A DNA stretch of 64,000 nt from Chitinimonas_A lacunae (GCF_042650885.1 NZ_JBHSBU010000001.1:620001-684000); one strand, 5' to 3'. Shown: positions 1 to 8,612, counted from the stretch's first letter. A program made the numbers and translations. Notes: generated by a model not told the origin, from the sequence alone.

Positions 1-273
1 GCCATCGTTCTTGCCGCGGGGTACGAAGCATATTTCCGCGATCGGGATGGCTATTGGGAGTTCCAGCAGGCAGCGAGCGTCCGCGGTCTCCAGGTGGTAG
101 ACCTGGACTGTTTCGACCGCCAGCGCAACGAATCGCAAGAGCTGGCCGACCTCCTAAAAGACTTAGCCCTGCCGTCACGCGCGGGCCCATTTCCACGAAA
201 GGCAAACCATGACCAGCACCCCGGAGCCTTTGCTGCCGATCCTGACCATGATGCGGGACCTCGACGCCCATAA
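1..273 (+). CDS. Hypothetical protein, C-terminal part only
   Basis: This frame is open from the first base of the window to TAA at 271-273, so the start lies outside. About 90 residues are visible. The first 60 look protein-like (acidic and aromatic, with a Leu/Asp-rich helix); the last 20 overlap the next gene in another frame. I do not recognise the family. It lies just upstream of two overlapping small genes and the terminase genes, so it is probably the end of a phage gene from the middle region. Its identity is unknown and the C-terminal overlap may not be biologically meaningful. Confidence 0.45.
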   Translation, partial: AIVLAAGYEAYFRDRDGYWEFQQAASVRGLQVVDLDCFDRQRNESQELADLLKDLALPSRAGPFPRKANHDQHPGAFAADPDHDAGPRRP

Positions 274-511
274 CCGCGTGCACATTGGCCTGTGGGACAG
301 CCTGTACGCGTTCACAGCGTGCCATCTGAGCAAGAGCCGATGGGCCGATATTGCCCTGGAGCGCTTCAAGGGGCGGAAAGCGGACGAGCGTGCCCATGCA
401 CCCACCAGTACGGCGTTTGAAGGTGAGGGGCAAGCGCTGATTGGCGGGGTAAGGCGCTGCGAGGCGTTCGACGTACCGCATATAAGCGCACACGGGCGGG
501 CACAGCGGTGA
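209..511 (+). CDS. Hypothetical phage protein, 100 aa
   Basis: The ATG at 209 follows an AAAGG ribosome-binding site by about 6 bases. The protein is 100 residues, soluble, with no signal peptide or membrane segment; residues 10-60 look helical and carry several Asp, His and Trp residues. Its stop overlaps the GTG start of the next gene (GTGA), which indicates translational coupling. I do not recognise a family. The position just before the packaging genes of a lambda-type prophage suggests a late-region accessory or regulatory role, but this is inference. Confidence 0.55.
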   Translation: MTSTPEPLLPILTMMRDLDAHNRVHIGLWDSLYAFTACHLSKSRWADIALERFKGRKADERAHAPTSTAFEGEGQALIGGVRRCEAFDVPHISAHGRAQR

Positions 512-969
512 TCCTGGCGACTCAGACGGTGTTCAACGGCAGGACATACGGCAACTGCTTCTCGGCCTATCTGGCTTCCACCCTTCAAGCACCAATCGAC
601 TGCATTCCCCACTTCATGCACGACGGGCCTACACGAGATGTATGGCTACAGCGCGTCAATACGTGGCTACAGCCGTTCAACCTGGGATACGTCGACCTGG
701 CCAATACGTTCGACCCCAAGAGAAGCGGGCTTAGTGGGCTGCATCACGAGTGGCGTGGCAGGACAGGCGAGAACACCTGGCATTCGATGGTCGCTGTCGA
801 CGATGTGGTGGTGCATGACCCCGATCCCCATGGCGTTCAACTGGTGAGCGAGGACCGAGAGGTAGGCGTGCTGATCGTGCTGCAGCCCAGCAGGCCAATT
901 CGATTGCCGAGGTGGTGGACGGTTTGGCGATGGTGGCGGCGACTGGCGATGTGGGTCGGTCGGCGATGA
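508..969 (+). CDS. Papain-like-fold phage protein (Cys/His/Asp motif)
   Basis: The start is GTG at 508, overlapping the previous stop. The 153-residue product has a GNCFSAYLAS motif near residue 17, with Cys at the N-terminus of a helix, a conserved-looking PHFMHD segment, and later TWHSMVAVDD followed by HDPDPHG. This order (Cys in a helix, then His on a strand, then Asp) matches small phage and bacterial proteins with a papain-like or NlpC/C39-like cysteine hydrolase fold. The tail is rich in Trp and Arg and may bind membrane or nucleic acid. The fold assignment rests on motif order only; the substrate is unknown. Confidence 0.5.
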   Translation: MILATQTVFNGRTYGNCFSAYLASTLQAPIDCIPHFMHDGPTRDVWLQRVNTWLQPFNLGYVDLANTFDPKRSGLSGLHHEWRGRTGENTWHSMVAVDDVVVHDPDPHGVQLVSEDREVGVLIVLQPSRPIRLPRWWTVWRWWRRLAMWVGRR

Positions 970-1000
970 CGACGGGTCGGCCTCACGTGTACGCACGTCC

Positions 1001-1040
1001 ACGCGCGCACCTGCACGCACGCACACACACGTGCGCGCGT
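1001..1040. repeat. 10-bp perfect inverted repeat with alternating purine/pyrimidine tract
   Basis: ACGCGCGCAC at 1001-1010 is the exact reverse complement of GTGCGCGCGT at 1031-1040, with a 20-base CA/CG-rich loop. From 1012 to 1041 purines and pyrimidines alternate strictly for 30 bases, a pattern that favours Z-DNA. It sits in the non-coding gap between the papain-like gene and terS, where lambdoid phages usually carry packaging signals. Confidence 0.6.
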
Positions 1041-1079
1041 AAGCGAGGGGACCCTGGGGATTTGAGGCCGTTGCGGGGG

Positions 1080-1156
1080 CGCGGACCCGCGAGTTTTCGC
1101 TAGTCACAGACCCCTATAGGGGGTTCCGCTTCCGGTTTTGGCTTAAAGGGAAAAAT
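1080..1156. other. Candidate packaging (cos) region with 12-bp palindrome
   Basis: This gap directly before terS contains the perfect palindrome CCCCTATAGGGG at 1111-1122. In lambda-like phages cos lies beside the terminase small-subunit gene, and nicking sites are often short two-fold symmetric GC-rich sequences. The assignment rests on position and symmetry only. A role as promoter or regulator site for terS is also possible. Confidence 0.3.
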
Positions 1157-1681
1157 ATGCCGACGCAACAAGAGCTTGGCGAGCACCTGGATTTATCCGA
1201 TCGGCAAATTCGGGAGCTGCAACGGCTGAAAGTGTTTCCGAAGGGTTCCGGTTTTGATGAGGCGCGGATTGCTTATATCCGGCGTCTACGTGAACAGGCT
1301 GCCGGCCGGATGGGCAATGGCGGGGGTTTGGACCTCACGAATGAACGCGCCCGGCTCGCCGCTGCGCAGGCGGACAAAACCGAACTCGAATTGGCCCAGC
1401 TTCGAGGCGAATTGATCCCGCTGGCACAGGCGCAGGACGCTTGGTCGGCAATGGTCGGTGCCTCACGCGCCAAGTTTTTGACGCTGGCCGCTCGCTTGGC
1501 GCCGCGCGCCGTGGGGATGACGGAACAGCAAATCGAACGGCTGACACGCGACATGGTTTATGAGGCGCTGGCCGAGTTGGCCGCCTGGAAACCTGAAGGT
1601 GCAGACGATGAACCAGATGCAGACGCAGGCCATTCGGCAGGTGATGCCGATATGGGCGCCGCCGCCGACGCTGACGGTTAG
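1157..1681 (+). CDS. Terminase small subunit (Nu1-like)
   Basis: This 174-residue protein should recognise the packaging site and deliver phage DNA to the large subunit. Residues 4-40 form a winged helix-turn-helix with ELGEHLDLSDRQIRELQRLK, as in the DNA-packaging Nu1 family. Residues 60-90 are a charged helix suited to dimerisation, and the acidic Asp/Ala-rich tail may contact the large subunit. An AAAGGGA ribosome-binding site lies a few bases before the ATG. The 3' end overlaps terL by about 70 bases in another frame. Order and family fit a lambda-type head module. Confidence 0.85.
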   Translation: MPTQQELGEHLDLSDRQIRELQRLKVFPKGSGFDEARIAYIRRLREQAAGRMGNGGGLDLTNERARLAAAQADKTELELAQLRGELIPLAQAQDAWSAMVGASRAKFLTLAARLAPRAVGMTEQQIERLTRDMVYEALAELAAWKPEGADDEPDADAGHSAGDADMGAAADADG

Positions 1682-3509
1682 CGAATGGGCCAACCTCTAT
1701 CTCCACCTGTCGCCTGAAGACAGCGCTGAACCGGGTCGGTACAGCACGGATCGGGCGCCATACCAGAAGGGCATCCTTGACGCCTTCAATGAAGAGGTCG
1801 AGGAAATCGTAGTCAAAAGCTCGGCGCAGGTCGGGAAGACGTTGGTCATCAAGGCCGTCATCGGCTACTACATGCATCTCGATCCGGCGCCGATGCTGTC
1901 TGGCCAGCCGACGGTGGAGATGTCGGAGACGTTCTCCAAGGATCGCTTGGCGCCCATGCTGCGAGATACGCCAGTCTTGCGCGGATTGGTGCGCGATCCC
2001 AAAAGCCGGGATAGCGGCAACACCATCTTGCATAAGACATTTCCGGGCGGACATCTGACGATGATCGGCTCGAACGCGCCGGCGGGGTTGGCGTCTCGGC
2101 CGATCCGCATCGTCGTTGGCGACGAAATCGACCGTTGGGCCAGATCGGCGGGGACTGAAGGCGATTCGACGCGGCTGGTGCGAAAGCGCACGGTCACCTT
2201 CCGTGACCGCAAGCGATTGGGCTGGTTTTCGACACCGACCATCAAGGGCTACAGCCGGATCGATGAGTTCTGGCAGGCGTCCGACCAGCGCCGCTACTAC
2301 GTGCCCTGCCCGCACTGCCAGCACATGCATGTCCTGTTGTGGGGAAACCGGTCGATCCTCAACGACGACCCCGACACCATGCACATGGCCTGCCCGAAGT
2401 GCGGCGGCCTAATCTCGGACGCGGATAAACCGCAGATGCTGGCGCGTGGAGAGTGGCGGAAGGAGAACCCCAAGAGCCGTATCGCTGGCTTCTGGCTCAA
2501 CGAGCTGTACTCGCCTTGGCGCAAATTCCGCGAGGTGGCCGCCGACTACTATGCGGCCCTGGGCGATCCGACCGCGATGCAGGTCTGGACGAACACCTCC
2601 ATGGGCGAAGTCTGGGACGGCGGGGGCGAACAGGTCAGTAGCGAATCGCTGGCCAAGCATCGCGAGAACTACGACGGCGATTGCTTGCCGGCCGACGTGC
2701 TGTGCATTACGGCTGGTGTTGATACCCATCCTGACCGTCTGGAACTGGAGGGTGTTGGCTGGGGTGTTGGCGAAACATCTTGGGGTATTGAGCCGATAGT
2801 TTTCCGAGGCAAGACGGCGGAAGAGGCCGTCTGGAAGGAGCTGGACGAATTCCTGCTCAAGGCCCGTTACCAGACCGAAGACGGCCGCAGCCTGCGCATC
2901 TTGGCGACCTGCATCGATTCGGGCGGCAGCTCCACCCAGCAGGTCTATGAGTTCTGCACACCTCGCGCCGCGCGAAACATCTGGGCCATCAAAGGCATCG
3001 AGGGGCCGCGGCCGGTCTGGCCGCGAAAGCTCAGCAAGTCGAAGAAATACGTCGGCCATGTGGTCAGAATGATAGGCGTGGACACGGCGAAATCGACGGT
3101 CTACGCCCGCTGGGAGATCGAGGAAGGGCGCCCCGGCTACTGCCACTTTTCGTCGGCCTACGACGAGGAATGGTTCAAGCAGGCCACCTCCGAAACGCTG
3201 GTGACCAAGGTTGATGAGCGGGGTCGCGAAACGCGCACCTGGAACAAACCCAAGGGCGTCCGCAACGAAGGTCTAGATTGCCGGGCCTACGCCTATGCCG
3301 CGCTTGAGGGTCTGAAAATCGAACGCCGCTTGCGGCTGACACGACGCAAGGCCGCCGCCGAGCCGGTCGAAACACCTCCGCCCGACGATCCGCCTCCATC
3401 GGCACCACCACCAGAACCCACCAAAGCCCCGCCGCCGAGCGGGGCTTCTTCTTTGCAGCGCCGCCGGCGCACGGCCGCCGCATCAGGCCGCCTGCGACGT
3501 AGATCGTAG
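1608..3509 (+). CDS. Terminase large subunit (gpA family)
   Basis: This is the DNA-translocating ATPase and nuclease of the packaging motor. The ATG at 1608 is chosen over the upstream in-frame ATG at 1560 because GAAGG precedes it by 7 bases and family similarity begins here, giving 633 residues. Visible elements are a Walker A-like motif (SSAQVGKT, residues 71-78), Walker B-like VVGDEID (acidic pair 172-173), two CxxC pairs (234/237 and 262/265) forming a zinc ribbon, and a nuclease-type Asp near 372. The last 50 residues are Pro-rich then Arg-rich and are coded across a hairpin that looks like a terminator. Confidence 0.93.
   Translation: MNQMQTQAIRQVMPIWAPPPTLTVSEWANLYLHLSPEDSAEPGRYSTDRAPYQKGILDAFNEEVEEIVVKSSAQVGKTLVIKAVIGYYMHLDPAPMLSGQPTVEMSETFSKDRLAPMLRDTPVLRGLVRDPKSRDSGNTILHKTFPGGHLTMIGSNAPAGLASRPIRIVVGDEIDRWARSAGTEGDSTRLVRKRTVTFRDRKRLGWFSTPTIKGYSRIDEFWQASDQRRYYVPCPHCQHMHVLLWGNRSILNDDPDTMHMACPKCGGLISDADKPQMLARGEWRKENPKSRIAGFWLNELYSPWRKFREVAADYYAALGDPTAMQVWTNTSMGEVWDGGGEQVSSESLAKHRENYDGDCLPADVLCITAGVDTHPDRLELEGVGWGVGETSWGIEPIVFRGKTAEEAVWKELDEFLLKARYQTEDGRSLRILATCIDSGGSSTQQVYEFCTPRAARNIWAIKGIEGPRPVWPRKLSKSKKYVGHVVRMIGVDTAKSTVYARWEIEEGRPGYCHFSSAYDEEWFKQATSETLVTKVDERGRETRTWNKPKGVRNEGLDCRAYAYAALEGLKIERRLRLTRRKAAAEPVETPPPDDPPPSAPPPEPTKAPPPSGASSLQRRRRTAAASGRLRRRS
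3425..3453 (+). terminator. Intrinsic-terminator-like hairpin inside the 3' end of terL
   Basis: AGCCCCG (3425-3431) pairs with CGGGGCT (3440-3446), followed by a T-rich run. It lies about 60 bases before the terL stop codon, so it is translated. It resembles the other small terminators between modules of this phage. Confidence 0.5.
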
Positions 3510-3521
3510 ATAGGAATCCCA

Positions 3522-3752
3522 ATGGCTTACACGAAAGACGATCTGAAGAAGATCGAGGACGCCATATTGCAATTTGCTGCCGGGAAACGGGTTTCTGAAA
3601 TCCAGTTTTCTGACCGGAAGTTGAAATTTGAGGCCACCTCTGTCGAGGCGCTTAACAGCTTGCGCGACCAAATCCGCGCCGACGTGGTGCGCACCAATCG
3701 CGGCCGATCGCGGTTCCTGCGGATACGGAATGCCGGGAAGGGAATGCGCTGA
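3522..3752 (+). CDS. Head-tail joining protein gpW
   Basis: This 76-residue protein matches the gpW family in length and layout: an N-terminal helix (DLKKIEDAILQFAAGK), a short beta hairpin with the typical SEIQFSDRKLKFEATS pattern, and a second helix. In lambda, gpW joins the head after packaging and is needed before gpFII adds. The gene lies between terL and portal, exactly as in lambda. Its stop overlaps the portal start by one base (TGATG), indicating coupled translation. Confidence 0.85.
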   Translation: MAYTKDDLKKIEDAILQFAAGKRVSEIQFSDRKLKFEATSVEALNSLRDQIRADVVRTNRGRSRFLRIRNAGKGMR

Positions 3753-5203
3753 TGGCCCGGCACAAAACCAAGACCGCGTGCCGTATGCGCGCGAGTTACG
3801 AGGGAGCCGGCCAGGGTTTGCGCGCTAAGTCGTGGCAGCCCGGCGCTGCTGGCCCCACCCAGGTCGTCACCGCCGGCCTGCAGACCCTGCGCGATCGCTC
3901 GCGTGCCGCTGCCCGAGACGATGCCTACGCCTTCTCCGCCGTGGACAAGCTCGTGAGCAACGAGATTGGGACCGGCATTACTCCCCAGTCCCGTCACCCG
4001 GATGTGGCTGTGCGTCAGGAAATCGACGAGTTGTGGCAGCAGTGGACCGAAGAAAGCGACGCGGATGGGCTGTCTGACTTCTACGGCCAGCAATCGCTGA
4101 TTTCTCGCACCGTGCATATGGCTGGCGAGGTGTTTGTCCGTCTGCGGCCGCGCCGGCTCGATGACGGGCTGTGCGTCCCGCTGCAGATCCAATTGCTTGA
4201 GCCCGAGATGGTGCCGCACAGCCTTAACCGGCCGCTCCCGAATGGGAACCGCATCCGCGCGGGCATCGAGTTCAACGGGATCGGACGACGGGTGGCGTAC
4301 TGGATGTATCCGCGCCACCCCGGTGAAACCGGCTTCGACTTCAAATCCAATGAGCCGGTCCGCGTGCCGGCTGAGCAGGTACTGCAGATTCAAGACCCGC
4401 AGCGGCCTGGGCAGCTTCGCGGCGTCCCGACGCTCGCGCCGGTGCTGTTGCGGCTCAAGTCACTGGATGCCTACGACGATGCGGTGCTGTTTCGGCAAGA
4501 GGTCGCCAATCTCTTTGCCGGCTTTATTCGCGAGCCGGCGCCCGAAGACCAGATGCAACTCGACGGCGCCGAGGGTGAAGAGGTGGCCGACGACGGGACG
4601 CCGCTAATTTCTCTTGAGCCCGGCACGATGCAGAAGCTGCTGCCCGGCGAGGAGGTGGAATTCTCGGACCCGCCCGACGCGGGGAACAGCTACGGCGACT
4701 TCATGCGCCAGCAACTGCAAGCCGTCGCGGCTGGCGTCGGCATTCCCTACGAAATCTTGACGGGCGACCTGCGCGGCGTGAATGACCGGCTGATCCGTGT
4801 CGCGCTCAACGACTTCCGTAGGCGCTTGGAGCAACGGCAGTGGACCGTCTACATCCCGACCTGTCGTCGCATTCGAGCTGCCTGGATGGATGCGGCCGTG
4901 CTGTCTGGTGCGCTGATCCTGTCCGATTACGCCAAACGCCGCCGAGCTTACCTCGACACCGTCTGGGTGCCGCAGGGCTGGCCCTATATCCAGCCGGTGC
5001 AGGACATCCAAGCCCAGGCGCTGGAAATCCACGAAGGGCTGGCGAGCCGTAGCGGTGTCGTGCTGCGGCGCGGAGATAGCGCCGAACGGATCGATGCCGA
5101 GAACGCAGCGGACGTGGCACGCGCCAAGAAACTCGGCCTGCAGTACGGCAGCAGTCCCGCCGCTCCCCCGAAATCTGAAGACCCCGAAAAGGAATTACCG
5201 TGA
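3752..5203 (+). CDS. Portal protein (lambda gpB family)
   Basis: The portal forms the dodecameric ring at one head vertex through which DNA enters and leaves. The 483-residue product begins with a Thr/Arg-rich segment and shows the lambda-portal pattern: DDAYAFSAVDKLVSNEIGTGI near the start, a clip/stem region, and the GVGIPYEILTGDL stretch near residue 330 typical of the family. It starts one base into the gpW stop and ends overlapping the protease gene. Length is slightly below lambda gpB (533). Confidence 0.92.
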   Translation: MARHKTKTACRMRASYEGAGQGLRAKSWQPGAAGPTQVVTAGLQTLRDRSRAAARDDAYAFSAVDKLVSNEIGTGITPQSRHPDVAVRQEIDELWQQWTEESDADGLSDFYGQQSLISRTVHMAGEVFVRLRPRRLDDGLCVPLQIQLLEPEMVPHSLNRPLPNGNRIRAGIEFNGIGRRVAYWMYPRHPGETGFDFKSNEPVRVPAEQVLQIQDPQRPGQLRGVPTLAPVLLRLKSLDAYDDAVLFRQEVANLFAGFIREPAPEDQMQLDGAEGEEVADDGTPLISLEPGTMQKLLPGEEVEFSDPPDAGNSYGDFMRQQLQAVAAGVGIPYEILTGDLRGVNDRLIRVALNDFRRRLEQRQWTVYIPTCRRIRAAWMDAAVLSGALILSDYAKRRRAYLDTVWVPQGWPYIQPVQDIQAQALEIHEGLASRSGVVLRRGDSAERIDAENAADVARAKKLGLQYGSSPAAPPKSEDPEKELP

Positions 5204-6351
5204 AGAAGATCCGACCGCGTGTTTACGCGATGGCCGGCGGCACCGGTGCGCTCGCCGGTAGCGCGCCTTTGGCCACCGACAAGCCGACTCAGCGCTGGTA
5301 CAACATGGCCGCCCAGAACGATGCCAGCGTCCGAGTCGATATCTACGACGAAATCGGAGGCTGGGGTATCCGTGCCGCTGATTTTTCCCGTGACCTGAAA
5401 GCGCTGGACGATGGCAAAAAGAAGGTGAACGTCCACATCAATTCGCCTGGCGGCGACGTGTTCGACGGGATCGCTATCAACAACTTGCTGGCGCAGATGG
5501 GCGACCGCTGCACGGTCTACGTCGACGGCTGGGCTGCCAGCTCAGCCAGCATCATCGCTGTCGGCGCCCACAAAGTCGTGATGGCCGATAACGCCCTGAT
5601 GATGATCCACAACCCGTGGACCTTCGCCATGGGCGACGCCGCCGAGTTGCGCGCAACGGCTGATGCGCTCGACGTTTGCCGGACCGCACTGGTGGCGAGT
5701 TATCGCCGCAAAGCGACCGCCGTTGCCGACGCGGAGCTGATCCGCCTGCTGGATGCCGAGACGTGGTTGACGCCGACCGAGGCGGTCGCTTTGGGGCTTG
5801 CAGACGAAGTCAGCGGCGCCAGCACCGCGAAGGCATGTGTGGTGCCGCGCCTGATGGCGAGCTATCGCAATGCGCCGAAATGGGCGAGCGAAACGCCGGA
5901 ACCCGCTCCGGCGCCCGCGCCCGATCCGACCCCGGTGCCGGCACCGGAACCCACCCTCACACCGCCGCCGACCGAGACGCCCGCCGCGCTTGCAGCTCGA
6001 ATCACCGCAGCTTGCCGGCGCGCTGGCGTCGCTGATCTGACCGAGATAGTGCTAGCCCGCACGGGCTTGCGGCCGGCCGATGTCGCCGCCGAGGAACGGC
6101 GCATCTCTTCGATCCACGATCTATGCGTCGCTGCTCGATACCCGGGCGACACGCTGGCGCATGTGCGCGAAGGCAAGACGCTGGAAGAAGTGCAGGCGCA
6201 GCTGCTGGACAAGTACGTCGCGGCGGCCGGGCCGGAGATCGACAACACGCCGCCGGCTGATCCGCCAGCCCCCGCGCCGTCGGCTCTCTCGAAACTCAAC
6301 CCGCTGGCGACGTTCGAGAAGCGCAAACAGCAAACTAAAGGAGTGAAGTAA
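5200..6351 (+). CDS. Capsid maturation protease, ClpP/S49-like (gpC)
   Basis: This protein cleaves head proteins and is removed during capsid maturation. GTG at 5200 overlaps the portal stop. Residues 75-140 hold the ClpP-type core: NSPGGDVFDG, then DGWAASSAS with probable nucleophile Ser114, and MMIHNPW with His137. A Pro/Ala-rich linker at about 225-260 leads to an alpha-helical C-terminal region (about 260-383). In lambda the equivalent region doubles as the Nu3 scaffold made from an internal start; the same may hold here, as no separate scaffold gene is seen. Confidence 0.9.
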   Translation: MKKIRPRVYAMAGGTGALAGSAPLATDKPTQRWYNMAAQNDASVRVDIYDEIGGWGIRAADFSRDLKALDDGKKKVNVHINSPGGDVFDGIAINNLLAQMGDRCTVYVDGWAASSASIIAVGAHKVVMADNALMMIHNPWTFAMGDAAELRATADALDVCRTALVASYRRKATAVADAELIRLLDAETWLTPTEAVALGLADEVSGASTAKACVVPRLMASYRNAPKWASETPEPAPAPAPDPTPVPAPEPTLTPPPTETPAALAARITAACRRAGVADLTEIVLARTGLRPADVAAEERRISSIHDLCVAARYPGDTLAHVREGKTLEEVQAQLLDKYVAAAGPEIDNTPPADPPAPAPSALSKLNPLATFEKRKQQTKGVK

Positions 6352-6702
6352 ATGGCTTACACCATCAAGACCGAAGGCCGGCATGCCGGCGAACACCTGC
6401 TGTCCGAAGGCAATGGCGAGATTTCCCGCGAAGGCATCGTACTGGCCGCCGGCCCGGCGCTACCCGCTGGCCAGGTGCTGGCGACCAAAACGGCGACCGG
6501 CGAATACATGCCCTACAAGAAGGGCGAGACGGGCGGCGTCGGCACGGCTACCGGAATTCTCTTCGCCCCCAAGCCCGAATCGGCCACGCCGCAGCGCGCT
6601 GTTGCCCACGTCCGCAATTGCGAGGTGGCGCAGGCTTGCCTGACCGGTCTCGACGACAAGGCCATCGCCGACCTTGCTGCGCGCAGTGTGATCGTCCGCT
6701 AA
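6352..6702 (+). CDS. Head decoration protein (gpD)
   Basis: This 116-residue protein matches the lambda gpD / SHP family, trimeric proteins that bind the outside of the expanded capsid and stabilise it. The pattern GEISREGIVLAAGPALPAGQVLA near residues 20-45, a Lys/Gly loop and the alanine-rich end are characteristic. It has a strong AAGGAG site and starts directly after the protease stop. A terminator follows, setting it apart from the major capsid gene. Confidence 0.88.
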   Translation: MAYTIKTEGRHAGEHLLSEGNGEISREGIVLAAGPALPAGQVLATKTATGEYMPYKKGETGGVGTATGILFAPKPESATPQRAVAHVRNCEVAQACLTGLDDKAIADLAARSVIVR

Positions 6703-6724
6703 CCCCGCACCCACCCAACCCAAG

Positions 6725-6746
6725 ACCCCGCAATCGCGGGGTTTTT
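6725..6746 (+). terminator. Intrinsic terminator between decoration and capsid genes
   Basis: ACCCCGC (6725-6731) pairs with GCGGGGT (6736-6742) across a 4-base loop and is followed by five T residues. It sits between two late genes of the same operon, only about 20 bases before the next start. Confidence 0.7.
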
Positions 6747-6767
6747 GCATTTCTGGAGCCGCAAAAC

Positions 6768-7769
6768 ATGGCCGATATGAACATCTTTCAGGACGAAGCT
6801 TTTTCGGTCCCGAACTTGACCTTCACCATCAACGACATGGAACCGGTGCCGTCGCGGCTCGGCTCGATGGGGTTGTTCGAGGAGGAGGGGGTCACCACCA
6901 CTACTGTCCAGATCGAAAAAGACGGCGACACGCTGGCGCTTGTGCCGGCAGCCGAACGGGGCGCGCCTGGCCTGGTGGTCAACGGCAGCAAGCGCAGCCT
7001 GATTCCGTTCAACACCATCCACCTGCCCGAGCGCGCCACAATTGCCGCCGACCAGGTGCAGGGCATCCGCGCCTTCGGCAGCATGACCGAGCTGATGGGC
7101 GTGCAGGCCATCGTGAATAAGCGCTTGGCCAAGATGCGCAACCAGATCGACGCGACGCACGAATGGCACCGCATCGGCGCTGTAAAGGGTCAAATCCTGG
7201 ACGCGGACGGTACGACCGTGCTGCTCGACCTCTACGACCGCTTCAAGATTCAGCAGACCGTGTTCAGTCTGGACCTGGACAAAGCCGATACGGACATGCG
7301 GCTGAAGTGCGCTGAGCTGCTCGACCTTATCGAAGACCTGCTGCCCGGCCAGACGACGACCGGGGTTCGGGTGCAGTGCGGCCGCCAGCTCTGGATGGCC
7401 CTGCTCGCCAACAAGTCCATCAAGGAAACCTACCTGAACACCCAGATGGCGGCGAGCCTGCGCGGCGATCCGCGCGAAGCCATCGACTTCTGTGGCGTCG
7501 TCTTCGAGCGCTATCGCGGCAAGGTGGGGAAAACCGCTTACGTGGGCGATGACGAGGGTTATGCAATTCCTATGGGTGTGCCGGGGCTTTTCCAGACGAA
7601 ATTTGGCCCGGCCGACTACATGGATACCGTCAATACGATGGGCCTACCGTACTACGCCCAGCAAGAGCCGATGGACTTCAAGAAGGGCATCATGCTGGAA
7701 GCTCAGTCGAACCCCTTGCAGATCTGCACCCGTCCCGGCGCCATCGTCAAAATCAAGCTGAAGAAGTAG
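6768..7769 (+). CDS. Major capsid protein (gpE family)
   Basis: The 333-residue protein is the shell subunit. ATG at 6768 is chosen because GGAG precedes it by 8 bases; the frame is open further upstream but that part overlaps the decoration gene and terminator. Features fit the HK97-fold gpE family: an N-terminal arm, LVVNGSKRSLIPFNTIHLPERATI, and a C-terminal region with AYVGDDEGYAIPMGVPGLF, and length near lambda gpE (341). Its neighbours are decoration protein upstream and head-tail joining protein downstream. Confidence 0.92.
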   Translation: MADMNIFQDEAFSVPNLTFTINDMEPVPSRLGSMGLFEEEGVTTTTVQIEKDGDTLALVPAAERGAPGLVVNGSKRSLIPFNTIHLPERATIAADQVQGIRAFGSMTELMGVQAIVNKRLAKMRNQIDATHEWHRIGAVKGQILDADGTTVLLDLYDRFKIQQTVFSLDLDKADTDMRLKCAELLDLIEDLLPGQTTTGVRVQCGRQLWMALLANKSIKETYLNTQMAASLRGDPREAIDFCGVVFERYRGKVGKTAYVGDDEGYAIPMGVPGLFQTKFGPADYMDTVNTMGLPYYAQQEPMDFKKGIMLEAQSNPLQICTRPGAIVKIKLKK

Positions 7770-7773
7770 CACG

Positions 7774-8082
7774 ATGGACGATTTTCGCGACCTGTTCGCC
7801 GAAGCCGACGCGACCATTCGCGAACACCTCGGCGACGACATCGAAATCGCCGGCCACCTGGTGCGCGGCTACTTCAGCGAGCCGACCACCGGGTCGAAGC
7901 TGGGTAAGTCGAAAACCCTGCTGACGCAGCCGGTAATCGAGATCCCCGACGCGGATGCTGCAACGGTTCAAAAGGGGGCCGTGGTCACGATCAAGGGCAG
8001 ACCCAACACCTATAGGGTGCTGGGCCTGCCCGAGCCAGACGGGACAGGCATGTCCGCCATCCCTTTGCGCCGGGAGTCCTGA
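7774..8082 (+). CDS. Head-tail joining protein (gpFII-like)
   Basis: This 102-residue protein starts 4 bases after the capsid stop. A helix, then a beta-rich segment with GAVVTIKGRPNTYRVLGL near the end, matches the lambda gpFII family that caps the portal-W complex and receives the tail. Position directly downstream of the major capsid gene supports this. The alternative is another small head-completion protein of similar fold. Confidence 0.7.
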   Translation: MDDFRDLFAEADATIREHLGDDIEIAGHLVRGYFSEPTTGSKLGKSKTLLTQPVIEIPDADAATVQKGAVVTIKGRPNTYRVLGLPEPDGTGMSAIPLRRES

Positions 8083-8084
8083 TC

Positions 8085-8612
8085 ATGGCCGCCACACTGA
8101 GCGCCCAGCTCGATATCCAACCGGCCCGCGAGATGTTCAGTTGCCTGACCGAAGCCGCCTTTGCTGCTGCCCAGCGTCGCGCGTTGCGTAAGCTGGGCGT
8201 CTGGTTCAAGGGGCAAGCCGCGCGGGCCGTTGCGAAAGAAACCGGCGTGCCGCAGAAGGCACTTCGGCCGCGCCTCGCCTTTTACTTCAAGACCAACGAA
8301 GTTGGAAAAGTCTGGTTCGGCATTAACGCCATACCCGCTGCCCGGCTCGGTACGCCGCGGCAAACCCGCACGGGTGTGAGCGTCGGCAAGTTCCGCTTCG
8401 ATAAAGCATGGTTAGCGCGGAGTGGACGCGGCGCTGTGTTCCGTCGCGTCGGGCGGGATCGGCTACCGATCGAAGTCGTGACCGAGGACATTGAGGGTGA
8501 AGCGCGCGCCGCATGGCACGTCCACACGGCTGAAGTCGAAGCCCGTTTTCTGGCGCTACTGACGCAGGAATTGAATTTTGAGGAGCTGAAACGAAATGGC
8601 CGCATTACCTGA
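8085..8612 (+). CDS. Minor tail protein Z-like
   Basis: This 175-residue basic protein resembles the prophage minor tail protein Z family: an N-terminal helical region (AAFAAAQRRALRKLGVWFKGQAARAVAKETGVPQ is the key stretch, residues about 25-58), then a beta-rich part with WFGINAIPAARLG and GKFRFDKAW. Lambda gpZ acts with gpU to finish the tail top so that it can join the head. The gene begins 2 bases after the FII-like stop and overlaps the next gene by 17 bases. Confidence 0.75.
   Translation: MAATLSAQLDIQPAREMFSCLTEAAFAAAQRRALRKLGVWFKGQAARAVAKETGVPQKALRPRLAFYFKTNEVGKVWFGINAIPAARLGTPRQTRTGVSVGKFRFDKAWLARSGRGAVFRRVGRDRLPIEVVTEDIEGEARAAWHVHTAEVEARFLALLTQELNFEELKRNGRIT

Noticed and set aside
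6618..6767. Upstream extension of the capsid gene
   Set aside because: It overlaps the decoration gene and a terminator; GGAG and family length support ATG 6768.
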